The notes beneath the pieces were generated by a model that was given only the letters and a program-made list of their open reading frames with translations, had not been told where the DNA came from and did no database searches. A stretch of DNA of 55,987 bases, from the IMG/VR virus record IMGVR_UViG_3300044675_001342, positions 1 through 55,987 of that record, one strand, 5' to 3'. The stretch comes from a virus. A program made the position numbers and the translations under genes. How positions within the stretch are numbered: position 1 is the first letter of the stretch; each line of letters starts with the position of its first letter. Positions 6,229-14,031 of the stretch are shown here, in pieces.

Positions 6229-7538
6229 GCGCTCCCTACGACCGCATACTGACCATTGACTTTGAAACGTACTGGGACAGCAAAAGCTACACGCTGTCCA
6301 AGATGACAACTGAGGAGTACATACGTGACGACAAGTTCTTGGCTTTCGGAGCCTGCATACACGAGTTTGGGGATGACAGACCCACACAGTGGTATCGAGG
6401 AGGTGACGAGCTTCATAGAGTCCTATCAACATACGACTGGGGACGAACCGCAGTCTTGGCACATAACGCCCAATTCGATGTCTCCATACTCTCTTGGCGG
6501 TATAACGTCAGACCCGCGTTTATCTTTGACACGCTGTCAATGGGGCGGGCTCTTCGAGGAGTTGAGGTTGGCAACTCTCTCGCCAAACTGGCCTCCGATT
6601 ATTCCCTCCCCCCAAAGGGTACTGCTGTTTACTCCACTGACGGACTCAAAGCAATATCACAGGAAGTTGAGAAAGAACTGGCCGACTATTGCGCGCATGA
6701 CGTATATCTGTGTGAAGAAATCTTCAAGCGCCTCGTTGCGGGCTACCCTGCTTCGGAACTACGCCTCATCGACATGACGCTAAAGATGTACACGCAACCT
6801 GTCTTGCAGTTGGACAAGCTCATGCTGGTCAATGCGTTGGAAGAAGAAAAGGAAAAGCGCGAAGAGCTACTGACTAGGCTGGGTGTGACTGATGCTGCGT
6901 TGGCAAGCAATGGGCAGTTTGCAGAACTGTTGCGCACCCTTGGCGTGGAGCCGCCGACCAAGAAGAAAAAGCCCACGGCAAAAACCCCTCACCCCAAGGG
7001 TGTCAACTTTGCATTCGCCAAGACGGACGCCATGTTCCAAGCCATGCTCAACGGGAGCAACGAGGATGTGGCACTGCTGTGCGAAGCTAGGCTCAAGGTC
7101 AAGTCCACCACCGAGCGCACACGGGCGCAGCGATTCTTGGAGATTTCCCAGCGCGGCCCGTTGCCTGTGCCGCTTAGTTATTACGGAGCCTTGTCGGGGC
7201 GGTGGACGGCTTGTTTAGTTGCAGATACAGAGGTTATTGTGTATGATCGGCACAACGGCCAGTGCGTTAAACGTATCGTTGATGTACTGCCAGACGACCT
7301 TGTGTGGGACGGTATTGAGTTTGTTCAGCACGAGGGTGTTCAGTTCAGTGGGTATAAAGAAGTAATGACTTATGACGGAATCACCGGCACTCCAGACCAC
7401 AAGGTTTTTATCGACGACAACACAACCGTCAGCCTTCTCGATGCGCAGCAGAGAGGCCAGAGCATCATGGATGCAGCAGAACCCGACAGTGGGGCTGTGG
7501 CGGCTGCTAGGGCACGACTTAAAAGGCTCCGATGGTAA
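6225..7538 (+). CDS. polA: Family A DNA polymerase, N-terminal part fused to an N-intein
   Basis: The 437-residue product starts at a TTG with AAGGAG eight bases upstream. Residues 1-170 form a DEDDy 3'-5' exonuclease: IDFETY (Asp12, Glu14), HNAQFD (Asp85), and DYCAHD (Tyr155, Asp159). The chain continues into the thumb/palm up to YYGALSGRWTA (about 319-329), the conserved strand just before polymerase motif A. At Cys330 it switches to intein sequence and ends after 108 more residues. It therefore lacks motifs A, B and C, which are on the second piece at 8169-9248. The reading frame is open with no decay. After trans-splicing the exteins give 329+333=662 residues, normal for a phage PolA. Confidence 0.93.
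   Translation: MSAPYDRILTIDFETYWDSKSYTLSKMTTEEYIRDDKFLAFGACIHEFGDDRPTQWYRGGDELHRVLSTYDWGRTAVLAHNAQFDVSILSWRYNVRPAFIFDTLSMGRALRGVEVGNSLAKLASDYSLPPKGTAVYSTDGLKAISQEVEKELADYCAHDVYLCEEIFKRLVAGYPASELRLIDMTLKMYTQPVLQLDKLMLVNALEEEKEKREELLTRLGVTDAALASNGQFAELLRTLGVEPPTKKKKPTAKTPHPKGVNFAFAKTDAMFQAMLNGSNEDVALLCEARLKVKSTTERTRAQRFLEISQRGPLPVPLSYYGALSGRWTACLVADTEVIVYDRHNGQCVKRIVDVLPDDLVWDGIEFVQHEGVQFSGYKEVMTYDGITGTPDHKVFIDDNTTVSLLDAQQRGQSIMDAAEPDSGAVAAARARLKRLRW
7212..7535 (+). other. N-intein half of a split class 1 intein
   Basis: Encodes 108 residues beginning CLVADTEVIV, a canonical block A with catalytic Cys1 directly after the extein ...GRWTA. Block B appears as GTPDHKVF (Thr389 and His392 of the ORF, TxxH). 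Between them are the expected strands (GQCVKRIVDVLPDDLVW, FVQHEGVQFSGYKEVMTYDG). After LLDAQQRGQSIMDAAEP the sequence becomes Ala/Arg-rich and overlaps the HNH reading frame, so the functional fold may end near residue 420. Confidence 0.92.
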
Positions 7539-8175
7539 GTGGCGCGTAGCATGTGTCTGCCGCTGCGGCAGGTATGCGGAACCGCGTTACAAGGACTTAC
7601 GGGCAGGCGGGTCAAGAGGGTGTATGTCGTGCGTAACTAGCGACCGTATGCGTATAGAGATTGCGCAGGCACCGGACAAGTACCCTCAGACAAAGCGCCG
7701 CAACCCACCGCGAGTACGGGTGCAGGTTACCCCCTACAAAGACCATGAGCTACGTGTCGTCCGCATCTTGCAGGGGGCAAAAGCTCGTTGTACAAACAAG
7801 CTCGAACCCGCATACAAAAATTACGGCGGAAGGGGCATCAAGTTTTGTTTTGCATCGGTGCGTGAAGGAGTCTTGTGGGTCATGGAAAACTTGGGCGCTA
7901 GGCCAACGGACGCACACAGCATAGACCGTATCGACAACGAGCGCGGCTATGAGCCGGGGAACCTACGCTGGGCCACTCGTGCTGAACAGGCACGCAACAA
8001 GCGCAGCTACACCGGGCACGTTTACGGGAAGCGCCTCAAGCGGCTATTGGCACTACGTCAAGACTACACATATGAAGGGTTGCGTAAATACGTGATAGCA
8101 GGCTTCAAGGACGAAGAGATCATAAACATGCCAAAGCCCAAGGGCGGCAGACCAAAAAAGGAGAAGAAATGTTAG
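7471..8175 (+). CDS. HNH homing endonuclease between the polymerase halves
   Basis: A different frame from both polymerase parts. The most likely start is the ATG at 7471 (234 residues), where domain-like sequence begins; in-frame ATGs at 7441 and 7372 are alternatives. Residues 1-60 match the Cys-rich N-terminal module of phage HNH proteins (WRVACVCRCGRYAEPRYKDL, GCMSC). Residues about 110-180 carry the core: ARCTNK, NYGGRGIKF, HSIDRIDNERGY, NLRWATRAEQARNKR. The C-terminal part (YTYEGLRKYVIAGF, PKGGRPKK) looks like a DNA-recognition helix-turn-helix. It probably cuts intein-less polymerase alleles near the intein site. It overlaps the N-intein by 68 bases and the next gene by seven. Confidence 0.88.
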   Translation: MQQNPTVGLWRLLGHDLKGSDGKWRVACVCRCGRYAEPRYKDLRAGGSRGCMSCVTSDRMRIEIAQAPDKYPQTKRRNPPRVRVQVTPYKDHELRVVRILQGAKARCTNKLEPAYKNYGGRGIKFCFASVREGVLWVMENLGARPTDAHSIDRIDNERGYEPGNLRWATRAEQARNKRSYTGHVYGKRLKRLLALRQDYTYEGLRKYVIAGFKDEEIINMPKPKGGRPKKEKKC

Positions 8176-8246
8176 TACCTGTATACGACATCATGAACTG
8201 CGGCCCGCGCTCACGTTTTGTTGCCAACGGAAAAGTTGTGCATAAC
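8169..8246 (+). other. C-intein half, only 26 residues
   Basis: Contains block F (VPVYDIMNCG) and block G (VANGKVVHN) with penultimate His25 and terminal Asn26, followed by Ser27 of the extein. Split C-inteins of the DnaE type are usually about 35-40 residues and include an extra beta strand before VYD. That strand is absent here, so the break lies about 10-14 residues further downstream than usual. Confidence 0.9.
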
Positions 8247-9248
8247 AGCAAGGGGTCAGCCATCAACATGCAGAACTTAAAGCGCGGTTCGTTCTTGCGC
8301 AAAGCCATCATGGCCCCTGACGGGTGTCAATTGGTGGTGGGGGATTTGTCCCAAATTGAACCGCGTGTGCTGGCGTGGTTGTCTGACTACGAGGACATGC
8401 TGGACATTTTCCGATCAGGCGCTGACCCATACGCTGCATTTGGTTCGCAGATGTTCAACATCCCCGGCATGACCAAGGAGAGCCATTCTGATCTTCGCCA
8501 ATCGAGCAAGTCTGCTTTACTGGGCTGCGGCTATGGGCTAGGGTGGGCATCGTTCGCGCAGCAGCTTCTGACCGGCTTCCTTGGCGCTCCGCCCGTGCGC
8601 TATGACAAGGACTTCGCCCGCAAGCTGGGCGTGGATGCGGTGTACGTACAGAAGTTCCTTGACTGGGATGACAACGTAATCAAGATGCTGGAGATTCCCC
8701 ACGTTTGTACGGACAAGGAACTGCTGATTCACTGCGTAGCGGCCAAGAAAATCATCGACATCTACCGCAACACGGCGCATCCGGTGGTATCATTTTGGGA
8801 CATGTGCAGCGGCCTGATCGGTTCAGCGCTTGCGCAGGGCAAGGAGTTCAGGTATAAATGCCTGACCTTCAGGAAGGGTGAGATTGAATTGCCTAACGGC
8901 ATGAAGTTGCTGTACCCTGATTTGCGCCAAGTTGAAGATGACAAAGGTAGGAGCCAGTGGGTATACGGGCCAGACGCTACCAAACTCTACGCTGGCAAGA
9001 TAACGAACAACGTAACACAGGCTGTTGCGCGTATCGTTATGACGGATGGGATGCTACGCACATCGAAGAAGTACTTCGTGGCGGGCACGGTGCATGACGA
9101 GCAGATCGTCGTGGTGCCGGATGCAGAGGTTGAATACGCTAAGACTTGGGTTTTGGCGCAAATGACTATGGAGCCACGGTACATGCCGGGGATTCCATTG
9201 AACGCTGACGGTGGTGCGCATCGTCGTTATGGATTAGCAAAAGGATAG
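8169..9248 (+). CDS. polA: C-intein fused to the C-terminal part of family A DNA polymerase
   Basis: An independent ATG with a strong AAGGAG seven bases upstream; the product is 359 residues. Residues 1-26 are a C-intein (VYDIMN, FVANGKVVHN) ending at Asn26, with Ser27 as the +1 residue. The C-extein begins SKGSAINMQNLKRGS, the direct continuation of the motif interrupted in the first piece. It then carries motif A (GDLSQIEPR), motif B (RQSSKSALLGCGYG, with the Lys and Tyr-Gly of family A) and motif C (TVHDEQIVV). This half cannot polymerise without the upstream palm/thumb half, so trans-splicing or at least association is required. Confidence 0.93.
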   Translation: MLVPVYDIMNCGPRSRFVANGKVVHNSKGSAINMQNLKRGSFLRKAIMAPDGCQLVVGDLSQIEPRVLAWLSDYEDMLDIFRSGADPYAAFGSQMFNIPGMTKESHSDLRQSSKSALLGCGYGLGWASFAQQLLTGFLGAPPVRYDKDFARKLGVDAVYVQKFLDWDDNVIKMLEIPHVCTDKELLIHCVAAKKIIDIYRNTAHPVVSFWDMCSGLIGSALAQGKEFRYKCLTFRKGEIELPNGMKLLYPDLRQVEDDKGRSQWVYGPDATKLYAGKITNNVTQAVARIVMTDGMLRTSKKYFVAGTVHDEQIVVVPDAEVEYAKTWVLAQMTMEPRYMPGIPLNADGGAHRRYGLAKG

Positions 9249-9257
9249 GAGAAGTAA

Positions 9258-9575
9258 ATGGCAACAAAAGAAAAAAACCCAATTCCATGCAGGCTGCGCA
9301 TTGGGAACAAAAAGTACTCGGTTGAGATTGTCGAAGCCATGCTTAAAAAAGCATGGCAAGGTTCGATTCAGTACGACAACCATCGCATTCAAATCGCCCG
9401 CAACAGCAACGTATCGGGCCGCAGGTTTAAAGACCACGAAATGCACGCTACGTTTTGGCACGAACTCACGCATGCAATCTTGCACGATATGGATCACTCA
9501 CTGCACTTGAACGAAAAGTTTGTGGAAGATTTTTCAACACGACTGGCGCAAGCCGTAAAGACAGCGAGGTTCTAA
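9258..9575 (+). CDS. Small HExxH zincin-like protein
   Basis: A 105-residue product with AGGAG before the ATG. Residues about 70-80 read FWHELTHAILHDM, a clear HExxH metalloprotease-type motif. The downstream LNEKFVEDFSTRL contains a Glu that could be the third metal ligand, as in IrrE/ImmA-like peptidases. The N-terminal part is beta-rich (RLRIGNKKYSVEIV). Small proteins of this form are common near phage replication genes; the substrate is unknown. Peptidase activity is inferred from the motif. Confidence 0.75.
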   Translation: MATKEKNPIPCRLRIGNKKYSVEIVEAMLKKAWQGSIQYDNHRIQIARNSNVSGRRFKDHEMHATFWHELTHAILHDMDHSLHLNEKFVEDFSTRLAQAVKTARF

Positions 9576-10241
9576 ATGAAAGTAATAGCGTGGAGTCACA
9601 GTGCCCTAAAAGACTACGAGGGATGCCCCAAGCGGTATCAAGAAATCAAAGTCTTAAAGAACTTCCCGTTCACTGAGACTGAGGCCACAAGGTACGGCAA
9701 CAAAGTCCACAAAGCGTTGGAGTTTTACATCCGTGACAACACGCCAGTGCCCGAAGCCTACGCGCAGTTTGTTCCCGTGGTCGATGCGCTACTCAAAAAG
9801 CCCGGACGCAAACTAGCTGAGCAGCAGATGGCGCTGACCAAAGAACTTCAGCCGTGTGATTGGCGTGCAAAAAATGTGTGGGTGCGCGGCATTGCCGACA
9901 TGCTCATCATCGACGACGAGAACATGACTGCGTGGGTGGTGGATTGGAAAACGGGCTCGGATAAATACCCTGACCGTGACCAATTAAAACTCATGTCGAT
10001 CATGGTGTTCGCACACTACCCGCACATCCGCAAGGTTAACTCCGCGCTGTTGTTCATAGTCAAGGGCAGCATGGTCAAGCACAGCATGACGCACGACCAA
10101 GCAGACGCCCATTGGTGGGATTACCGTGAGAGGGCTGCACGCATTGAGCAAGCCTATGAGACAGGCGTGTGGAACGCCAAACCTTCGCCGCTATGTCCGT
10201 GGTGTCCGGCAACCACTTGTGTACATCACCCTAAACACTGA
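9576..10241 (+). CDS. RecB/Cas4-like PD-(D/E)XK exonuclease
   Basis: A 221-residue protein of the PDDEXK_1 type. SHSALKDYEGCPKRYQE at the N-terminus is the usual first helix with a Cys. RYGNKVHKALE supplies the conserved His, VRGIADMLIID the Asp, and AWVVDWKTG the E/D-x-K-like catalytic strand (here DWKTG), with DQLKLMSIMVF as the Q-motif helix. The C-terminal CPWCPATTC, together with the N-terminal Cys, could hold an iron-sulphur cluster as in Cas4/AddB nucleases. It likely resects or processes phage DNA during recombination and replication. Confidence 0.85.
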   Translation: MKVIAWSHSALKDYEGCPKRYQEIKVLKNFPFTETEATRYGNKVHKALEFYIRDNTPVPEAYAQFVPVVDALLKKPGRKLAEQQMALTKELQPCDWRAKNVWVRGIADMLIIDDENMTAWVVDWKTGSDKYPDRDQLKLMSIMVFAHYPHIRKVNSALLFIVKGSMVKHSMTHDQADAHWWDYRERAARIEQAYETGVWNAKPSPLCPWCPATTCVHHPKH

Positions 10242-10252
10242 AAGAAAACATC

Positions 10253-10486
10253 ATGGCAACTCGTGACTACAAAAAGGAATACAAGCAAGACTTAAAGACC
10301 GGCAAATCAGGGCCGGACTCAGACCAACATGAACGCCAGCGTGCAAGGCGTGCGTACGATGCCAAGGGTGTTGACCGCGCTGGTAAAGACATCGACCACG
10401 TTAAACCGTTGCGCAAAGGCGGTAAGTCAACACCGGGCAATTTGAGACTACGCAGCAAGAGCGCCAATCAAGGCGACAACAAATAA
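10253..10486 (+). CDS. Mini HNH-type nuclease
   Basis: A 77-residue basic protein. The N-terminal half is Lys/Arg-rich (YKKEYKQDLKTG). The core is DIDHVKPLRKGGKSTPGNLRLRSKSANQGDN, with the D-H pair, the Gly-Gly turn and the Asn of the second HNH residue; the last residue of the triad is replaced by Asn-Gln-Gly-Asp-Asn. Such short HNH-like proteins are widespread in podoviruses and may act as replication- or packaging-linked nickases. Activity is inferred. Confidence 0.7.
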   Translation: MATRDYKKEYKQDLKTGKSGPDSDQHERQRARRAYDAKGVDRAGKDIDHVKPLRKGGKSTPGNLRLRSKSANQGDNK

Positions 10487-10501
10487 TTACATGAGAAGCA
10501 A

Positions 10502-12061
10502 ATGCAAATCGTAGAAGATAAAGCCATACTGTTTAAGACACGCAACCCCGAAAAATACAGCATCATCCCAAAACACAAAATCGTCGCCGAGTACGACGAT
10601 GGGTGTGAGATTGCTGTTTACTGGGGGCTGGACGAAGTGCGCGTACTGCGTAACCTCGGAGTCAAGAACGTACCCTCCCCAATCACCAAGCGCTACAACT
10701 GGCCGGGCAAGTACAAGCCGATGGCGCACCAGATTGAGACCGCTGCGTTCCTTACGTTGAACCGCAAAGCCTTCGTGTTCTCTGAACCGGGTACGGGTAA
10801 GACACTCTCAGCGCTGTGGGCTGCGGACTATCTGATGCGCATTGGTAAGGTCAAGCGCTGTTTGATTCTGTGCCCGTTGTCGATCATGCACTCTGCGTGG
10901 TTGGGCGACTTGAACAACAGCATCATCCATCGCTCTGCCGTTGTGGCTCACCATGCGCAGGCTAGTCGGCGTATTGAAATGGTGCAGGAGAACTATGAGT
11001 TCGTGATTGCCAATTACGATGGGTTGAACCTGATAGCCAGTGAGATCGTTGCTGACGGGCGATTTGACTTGGTGATTGTGGACGAGTGCGGAGCATACAA
11101 GACACAGACTACCCGGCGCTGGAAGGTGCTCAAAGCAATCCTCACACCGCAGACCAACTTGTGGATGATGACTGGCACGCCTGCTGCACAGTCGCCAGTG
11201 GATGCATACGGACTGGCCAAGCTAGTTAACCCCGAGGGTGTACCGCAGTTCTTTACAGCGTGGCGCGATAAGGTGGTGTACAAGCTCACCATGTACAAAT
11301 GGGTTCCCAAAAAAGAAGCGAAGGACTTGGTGCATGAAGCGCTGCAACCCTCGATTCGCTTCACCAAAGAAGAGTGCCTTGACCTACCACCAGTGGTAAC
11401 CACCACACGCGAAGTTCCCCTGACCCCGCAGCAGGCCAAGTACTACAACTTGCTCAAAGAGCAAATGCTCATCCAAGCCGCAGGCGAGACAATCAGCGCG
11501 GTCAATGCAGGCGTGGCGATCAATAAGTTGTTGCAGATTTCGTGTGGCGCAGCGTACACAGACGACAAGGGAGTAGTGGAGTTCGACTCTGCCCCACGGC
11601 TGGCTGTGCTCGACGAGATATTGCAGGAGACCAGCCGCAAGGTCATCATCTTTGCGCTGTTTCGCAGCACCATCACTACGGTGTTGGACTACCTGAACAA
11701 GAAGGGCTACGCGGCGGAGTGCATCCACGGTGACGTACCGGCTTCCAAGCGGGGCGATATCATCCGGCGCTTCCAGCATGAGCCCAATCCCCACTTCTTG
11801 GTGATGCAGCCGCAGGCTACCGCCCACGGGATTACCCTAACTGCCGCCGACACGGTGGTGTTCTATGGCCCCCTGATGAGCGTGGAGCAGTACATCCAGT
11901 GTATTGCTCGTTCTGACCGTAAGGGTCAGGACTCCGACAAGGTAACGGTCATCCACATCGAGGGTTCCCCCATTGAGAAAAAGATGTTCAAGGCGCTCAA
12001 TGCAAGGGTGGACGACCACGCCTTGCTAACGCAAATGTTCGATACAGAAATTAAATTATGA
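10502..12061 (+). CDS. SNF2-type superfamily 2 DNA helicase/translocase
   Basis: A 519-residue ATPase. Motifs: YKPMAHQIETAAF (Q-like helix, about 71-83), Walker A EPGTGKT (95-101), Walker B VDECGAYK (193-200, a DECG variant of DEAH), TGTPA (motif III, 224-228), then in the second lobe CIHGDVPASKRGDIIRRF, QATAHGITLTAADTVVFY, and motif VI QCIARSDRKGQ. This is the layout of phage SNF2/DEAD-like helicases near polymerase and primase genes. It likely remodels or unwinds DNA during replication or recombination. Confidence 0.9.
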   Translation: MQIVEDKAILFKTRNPEKYSIIPKHKIVAEYDDGCEIAVYWGLDEVRVLRNLGVKNVPSPITKRYNWPGKYKPMAHQIETAAFLTLNRKAFVFSEPGTGKTLSALWAADYLMRIGKVKRCLILCPLSIMHSAWLGDLNNSIIHRSAVVAHHAQASRRIEMVQENYEFVIANYDGLNLIASEIVADGRFDLVIVDECGAYKTQTTRRWKVLKAILTPQTNLWMMTGTPAAQSPVDAYGLAKLVNPEGVPQFFTAWRDKVVYKLTMYKWVPKKEAKDLVHEALQPSIRFTKEECLDLPPVVTTTREVPLTPQQAKYYNLLKEQMLIQAAGETISAVNAGVAINKLLQISCGAAYTDDKGVVEFDSAPRLAVLDEILQETSRKVIIFALFRSTITTVLDYLNKKGYAAECIHGDVPASKRGDIIRRFQHEPNPHFLVMQPQATAHGITLTAADTVVFYGPLMSVEQYIQCIARSDRKGQDSDKVTVIHIEGSPIEKKMFKALNARVDDHALLTQMFDTEIKL

Positions 12062-12067
12062 AAGGAG

Positions 12068-12095
12068 TTGCATAGCTTAAAAAATCGTGTAGACT
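12068..12095 (+). promoter_or_regulatory. Possible internal early promoter
   Basis: TTGCAT (12068-12073) and TAGACT (12090-12095) with a 16-base spacer, in the 68-base gap before the gene at 12130, the longest gap since 345. It is followed by TTAGACAA at 12104-12111, a sequence also found in the first promoter region (as TTGTCTAA, 275-282) and near the right end. The match to consensus is moderate. Confidence 0.35.
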
Positions 12096-12129
12096 GTCCA
12101 ACCTTAGACAAACAAAACAGGAGAAGTTA

Positions 12130-12531
12130 ATGTCAGAAGAAGCAATCCCGCTGGATAAATTAGCCCTGATCTACCGAAAGATTCGGGATAAGATCGCCGC
12201 GCTGACCAAGGAGTACGACACGCAAGTGGAGTTGCTCAAGGCACAGCAAGACGAAGTTAAATTTGCCATGAAAGACCAGATGAAAGCGCTTGGCGTTAAA
12301 TCTGTTCGCACTGATTTGGGCACAGTAACGCTGACCACAAAGACGCGCTACAACACCCAAGACTGGGACTCGTTCAAGGACTTTGTTCTTGAGCATAGGT
12401 TGGTTGACCTGCTTGAGAAGCGCATTGCGCAGACCAACATGGCGACCTTTCTTTCCGAGAACCCCACCATCGTTCCCCCCGGACTCAACTCGACAACTGA
12501 GTTCGACATCACTGTAACCAAACCACGTTAA
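12130..12531 (+). CDS. Hypothetical protein with N-terminal coiled coil
   Basis: A 133-residue product with AGGAG upstream. Residues about 10-55 are a long helix likely to form a coiled coil (LIYRKIRDKIAALTKEYDTQVELL, then KDQMKALGV). A beta-hairpin-like segment follows (TDLGTVTLTTKTRYN), then a helical C-terminal part (FKDFVLEHRLVDLLEKRI). Its position immediately before the SSB-like gene suggests a replication accessory, but no family is recognised. Confidence 0.7.
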   Translation: MSEEAIPLDKLALIYRKIRDKIAALTKEYDTQVELLKAQQDEVKFAMKDQMKALGVKSVRTDLGTVTLTTKTRYNTQDWDSFKDFVLEHRLVDLLEKRIAQTNMATFLSENPTIVPPGLNSTTEFDITVTKPR

Positions 12532-12544
12532 CCAAGGAAATTAA

Positions 12545-13504
12545 ATGAGCAACATAGCTATTTTTAGCGGCGTAGCCGTCCCCGCATTTGCACGCAACAA
12601 CGAGCTTTCTGAAACAGCCAAAGCCCTGATGGGCGGCGCTGGCGGTAACACCAAGCGTATCAGCATCAAAGGCGGCGTGTTTCGTCTGGTCGCAGGCGGC
12701 AAGGAAGTCGCATCTATTGATGAACGCCACTTGGATGTCATCGTGGTCAAGGCAGCGCCTAAAGTCAGCCGCGTGTTCTACGCGGGCTCATACGACAAAG
12801 ACGCAGCCGCTGGCCCTCCCGATTGCTGGAGCAACGATGGTGAGAAGCCTGACTCCGTTGCGAAAAACAAGCAGTCCGTGACTTGCATGGCCTGCAAACA
12901 AAACGTAGCCGGTTCGGGCCAAGGCAACAGCCGCGCTTGCCGCTACCAACAGCGCTTGGCTGTGGTGCTGGCCAGCGCCCCTGAAGGTGATGTGCTCCAG
13001 TTGACCCTGCCTGCCACTTCGGTGTTCGGCAAGGAAGAAGGCGACAAGCGTCCGTTGCAAGCCTTTGTGCGTTATTTGGCGGTTCAAAATCCGCCAATCA
13101 ACCCTGAGCAGATCGTGACCCGCATGAAGTTCGACACCAAGGCCGAGAGCCCCAAGCTGTTTTTCCAACCCATGCGCTGGTTGACCGAGGACGAGTACGC
13201 CACTGTCAAGACGCAGGCTGATTCCGAGGACGCCAAACTTGCGGTGGTGATGACCGTGGCCCAAACCGATGGCGTAAAGTCAGCGCCTTTGCAGTTGGAA
13301 GGCAAGCCCCTTGCCGCTCCCGCTGAAGAAGGTGAAGAGGAAGAAGCCCCAGCCCCCAAAGCGAAGGCCAAAGCCAAGCCTACTCCTGTGGAAGCCGAGG
13401 AAGACGCTGAGCCGGAAGTACGCAAGACCCCAACCAAGATCAACGCTGTGCCTGCTGCCAAAAGCAATCTGGCCGGTATCGTTGCTGATTGGGACGACGA
13501 GTAA
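12545..13504 (+). CDS. Putative single-stranded DNA-binding protein
   Basis: A 319-residue protein. The first 230 residues are predicted beta-rich and contain a Cys cluster (CMACKQNV and a later RACRYQ) that may bind zinc. A Lys/Ala/Pro/Glu-rich flexible tail follows (about 260-295) and ends in an acidic tip, GIVADWDDE. A structured OB-like body with an acidic C-terminal tail is the signature of phage SSBs such as T7 gp2.5, where the tail contacts polymerase and helicase. The position among replication genes agrees. Assignment is by architecture, not by a defined domain match. Confidence 0.7.
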   Translation: MSNIAIFSGVAVPAFARNNELSETAKALMGGAGGNTKRISIKGGVFRLVAGGKEVASIDERHLDVIVVKAAPKVSRVFYAGSYDKDAAAGPPDCWSNDGEKPDSVAKNKQSVTCMACKQNVAGSGQGNSRACRYQQRLAVVLASAPEGDVLQLTLPATSVFGKEEGDKRPLQAFVRYLAVQNPPINPEQIVTRMKFDTKAESPKLFFQPMRWLTEDEYATVKTQADSEDAKLAVVMTVAQTDGVKSAPLQLEGKPLAAPAEEGEEEEAPAPKAKAKAKPTPVEAEEDAEPEVRKTPTKINAVPAAKSNLAGIVADWDDE

Positions 13505-13539
13505 TTAATTCGGGGGGAAAGCGGATGCTGTGCGGATTG

Positions 13540-13565
13540 CCAATTGGGGATGGATTCCCGGTTGG
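13540..13565 (+). terminator. Hairpin after the SSB gene
   Basis: CCAATTGGGG (13540-13549) can pair with TCCCGGTTGG (13556-13565) over ten positions, including G-U pairs, around a six-base loop, followed by TTTGAAAC. It lies 36 bases after the SSB stop. The T run is short, so it may be a weak terminator or attenuator, or part of the regulatory region before the HTH gene. Confidence 0.4.
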
Positions 13566-13603
13566 TTTGAAACTTAGTGCAGCGAGTACCCCCACCTAAA
13601 ACT

Positions 13604-13882
13604 ATGGCCTATTCACAACGCATCAAAGACTTGATACGGACGGCCCCGCGCACTGCGGGCAATACGCTTGGGCGTTGGGCCGTTCACTTAGAGTTTCCCG
13701 TGACAAAACTAGCTTACGCTCTTGGCGTAACTCGGCAGACCATTTATAACTGGTTTGCTGGTGGGGAAGTATTCGTCGCCTATCAACAACGCGTTGACCT
13801 GATGGTTTCCGTCATGTCAACATCAAAAACAGCAGAAGAAGCATGGAGAAGAATATGCAAGGTATACAACCTCAAACCCTGA
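13604..13882 (+). CDS. Small helix-turn-helix DNA-binding protein
   Basis: Starting at the ATG at 13604 (92 residues; a GTG at 13577 is an alternative, neither with a strong ribosome-binding site). The centre is FPVTKLAYALGVTRQTIYNWFAGG, a clear helix-turn-helix of the XRE/transposase-like type, preceded by TLGRWAVHLE. It ends with a Trp-containing helix (TAEEAWRRICKVY). It is a candidate transcription regulator of the replication operon. The preceding non-coding gap with a hairpin may hold its target. Confidence 0.75.
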   Translation: MAYSQRIKDLIRTAPRTAGNTLGRWAVHLEFPVTKLAYALGVTRQTIYNWFAGGEVFVAYQQRVDLMVSVMSTSKTAEEAWRRICKVYNLKP

Positions 13883-14031
13883 CCAACGACGAGTTGGAGC
13901 GCATGGTTTACATCACCGGCCCAGACAAACTGCCTAAAAACTGGGTAGAGGAAGTGCTGCGCCGCACGCTAGCTGACTGGCGTGAGACAAACCCCAAAGA
14001 CCCCGCCCAGCTAAAACTCGACTTCTCTTAA
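13855..14031 (+). CDS. Small hypothetical protein
   Basis: The ATG at 13855 has GGAG seven bases upstream, inside the HTH gene; the product is 58 residues. It has acidic helices (TLTNDELERMVYITG, WVEEVLRRTLADW) and a short C-terminal KLDF. It overlaps the preceding gene by 28 bases and ends 20 bases before the primase gene. No family recognised. Confidence 0.6.
   Translation: MQGIQPQTLTNDELERMVYITGPDKLPKNWVEEVLRRTLADWRETNPKDPAQLKLDFS

Noticed and set aside
6225-9248. The polymerase break explained as a simple sequencing frameshift or a pseudogene
   Set aside because: Intein blocks A, B, F and G are intact at exact splice positions, the C-half has its own ATG and strong AAGGAG, and a complete HNH gene lies between. 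Random error would not produce these.
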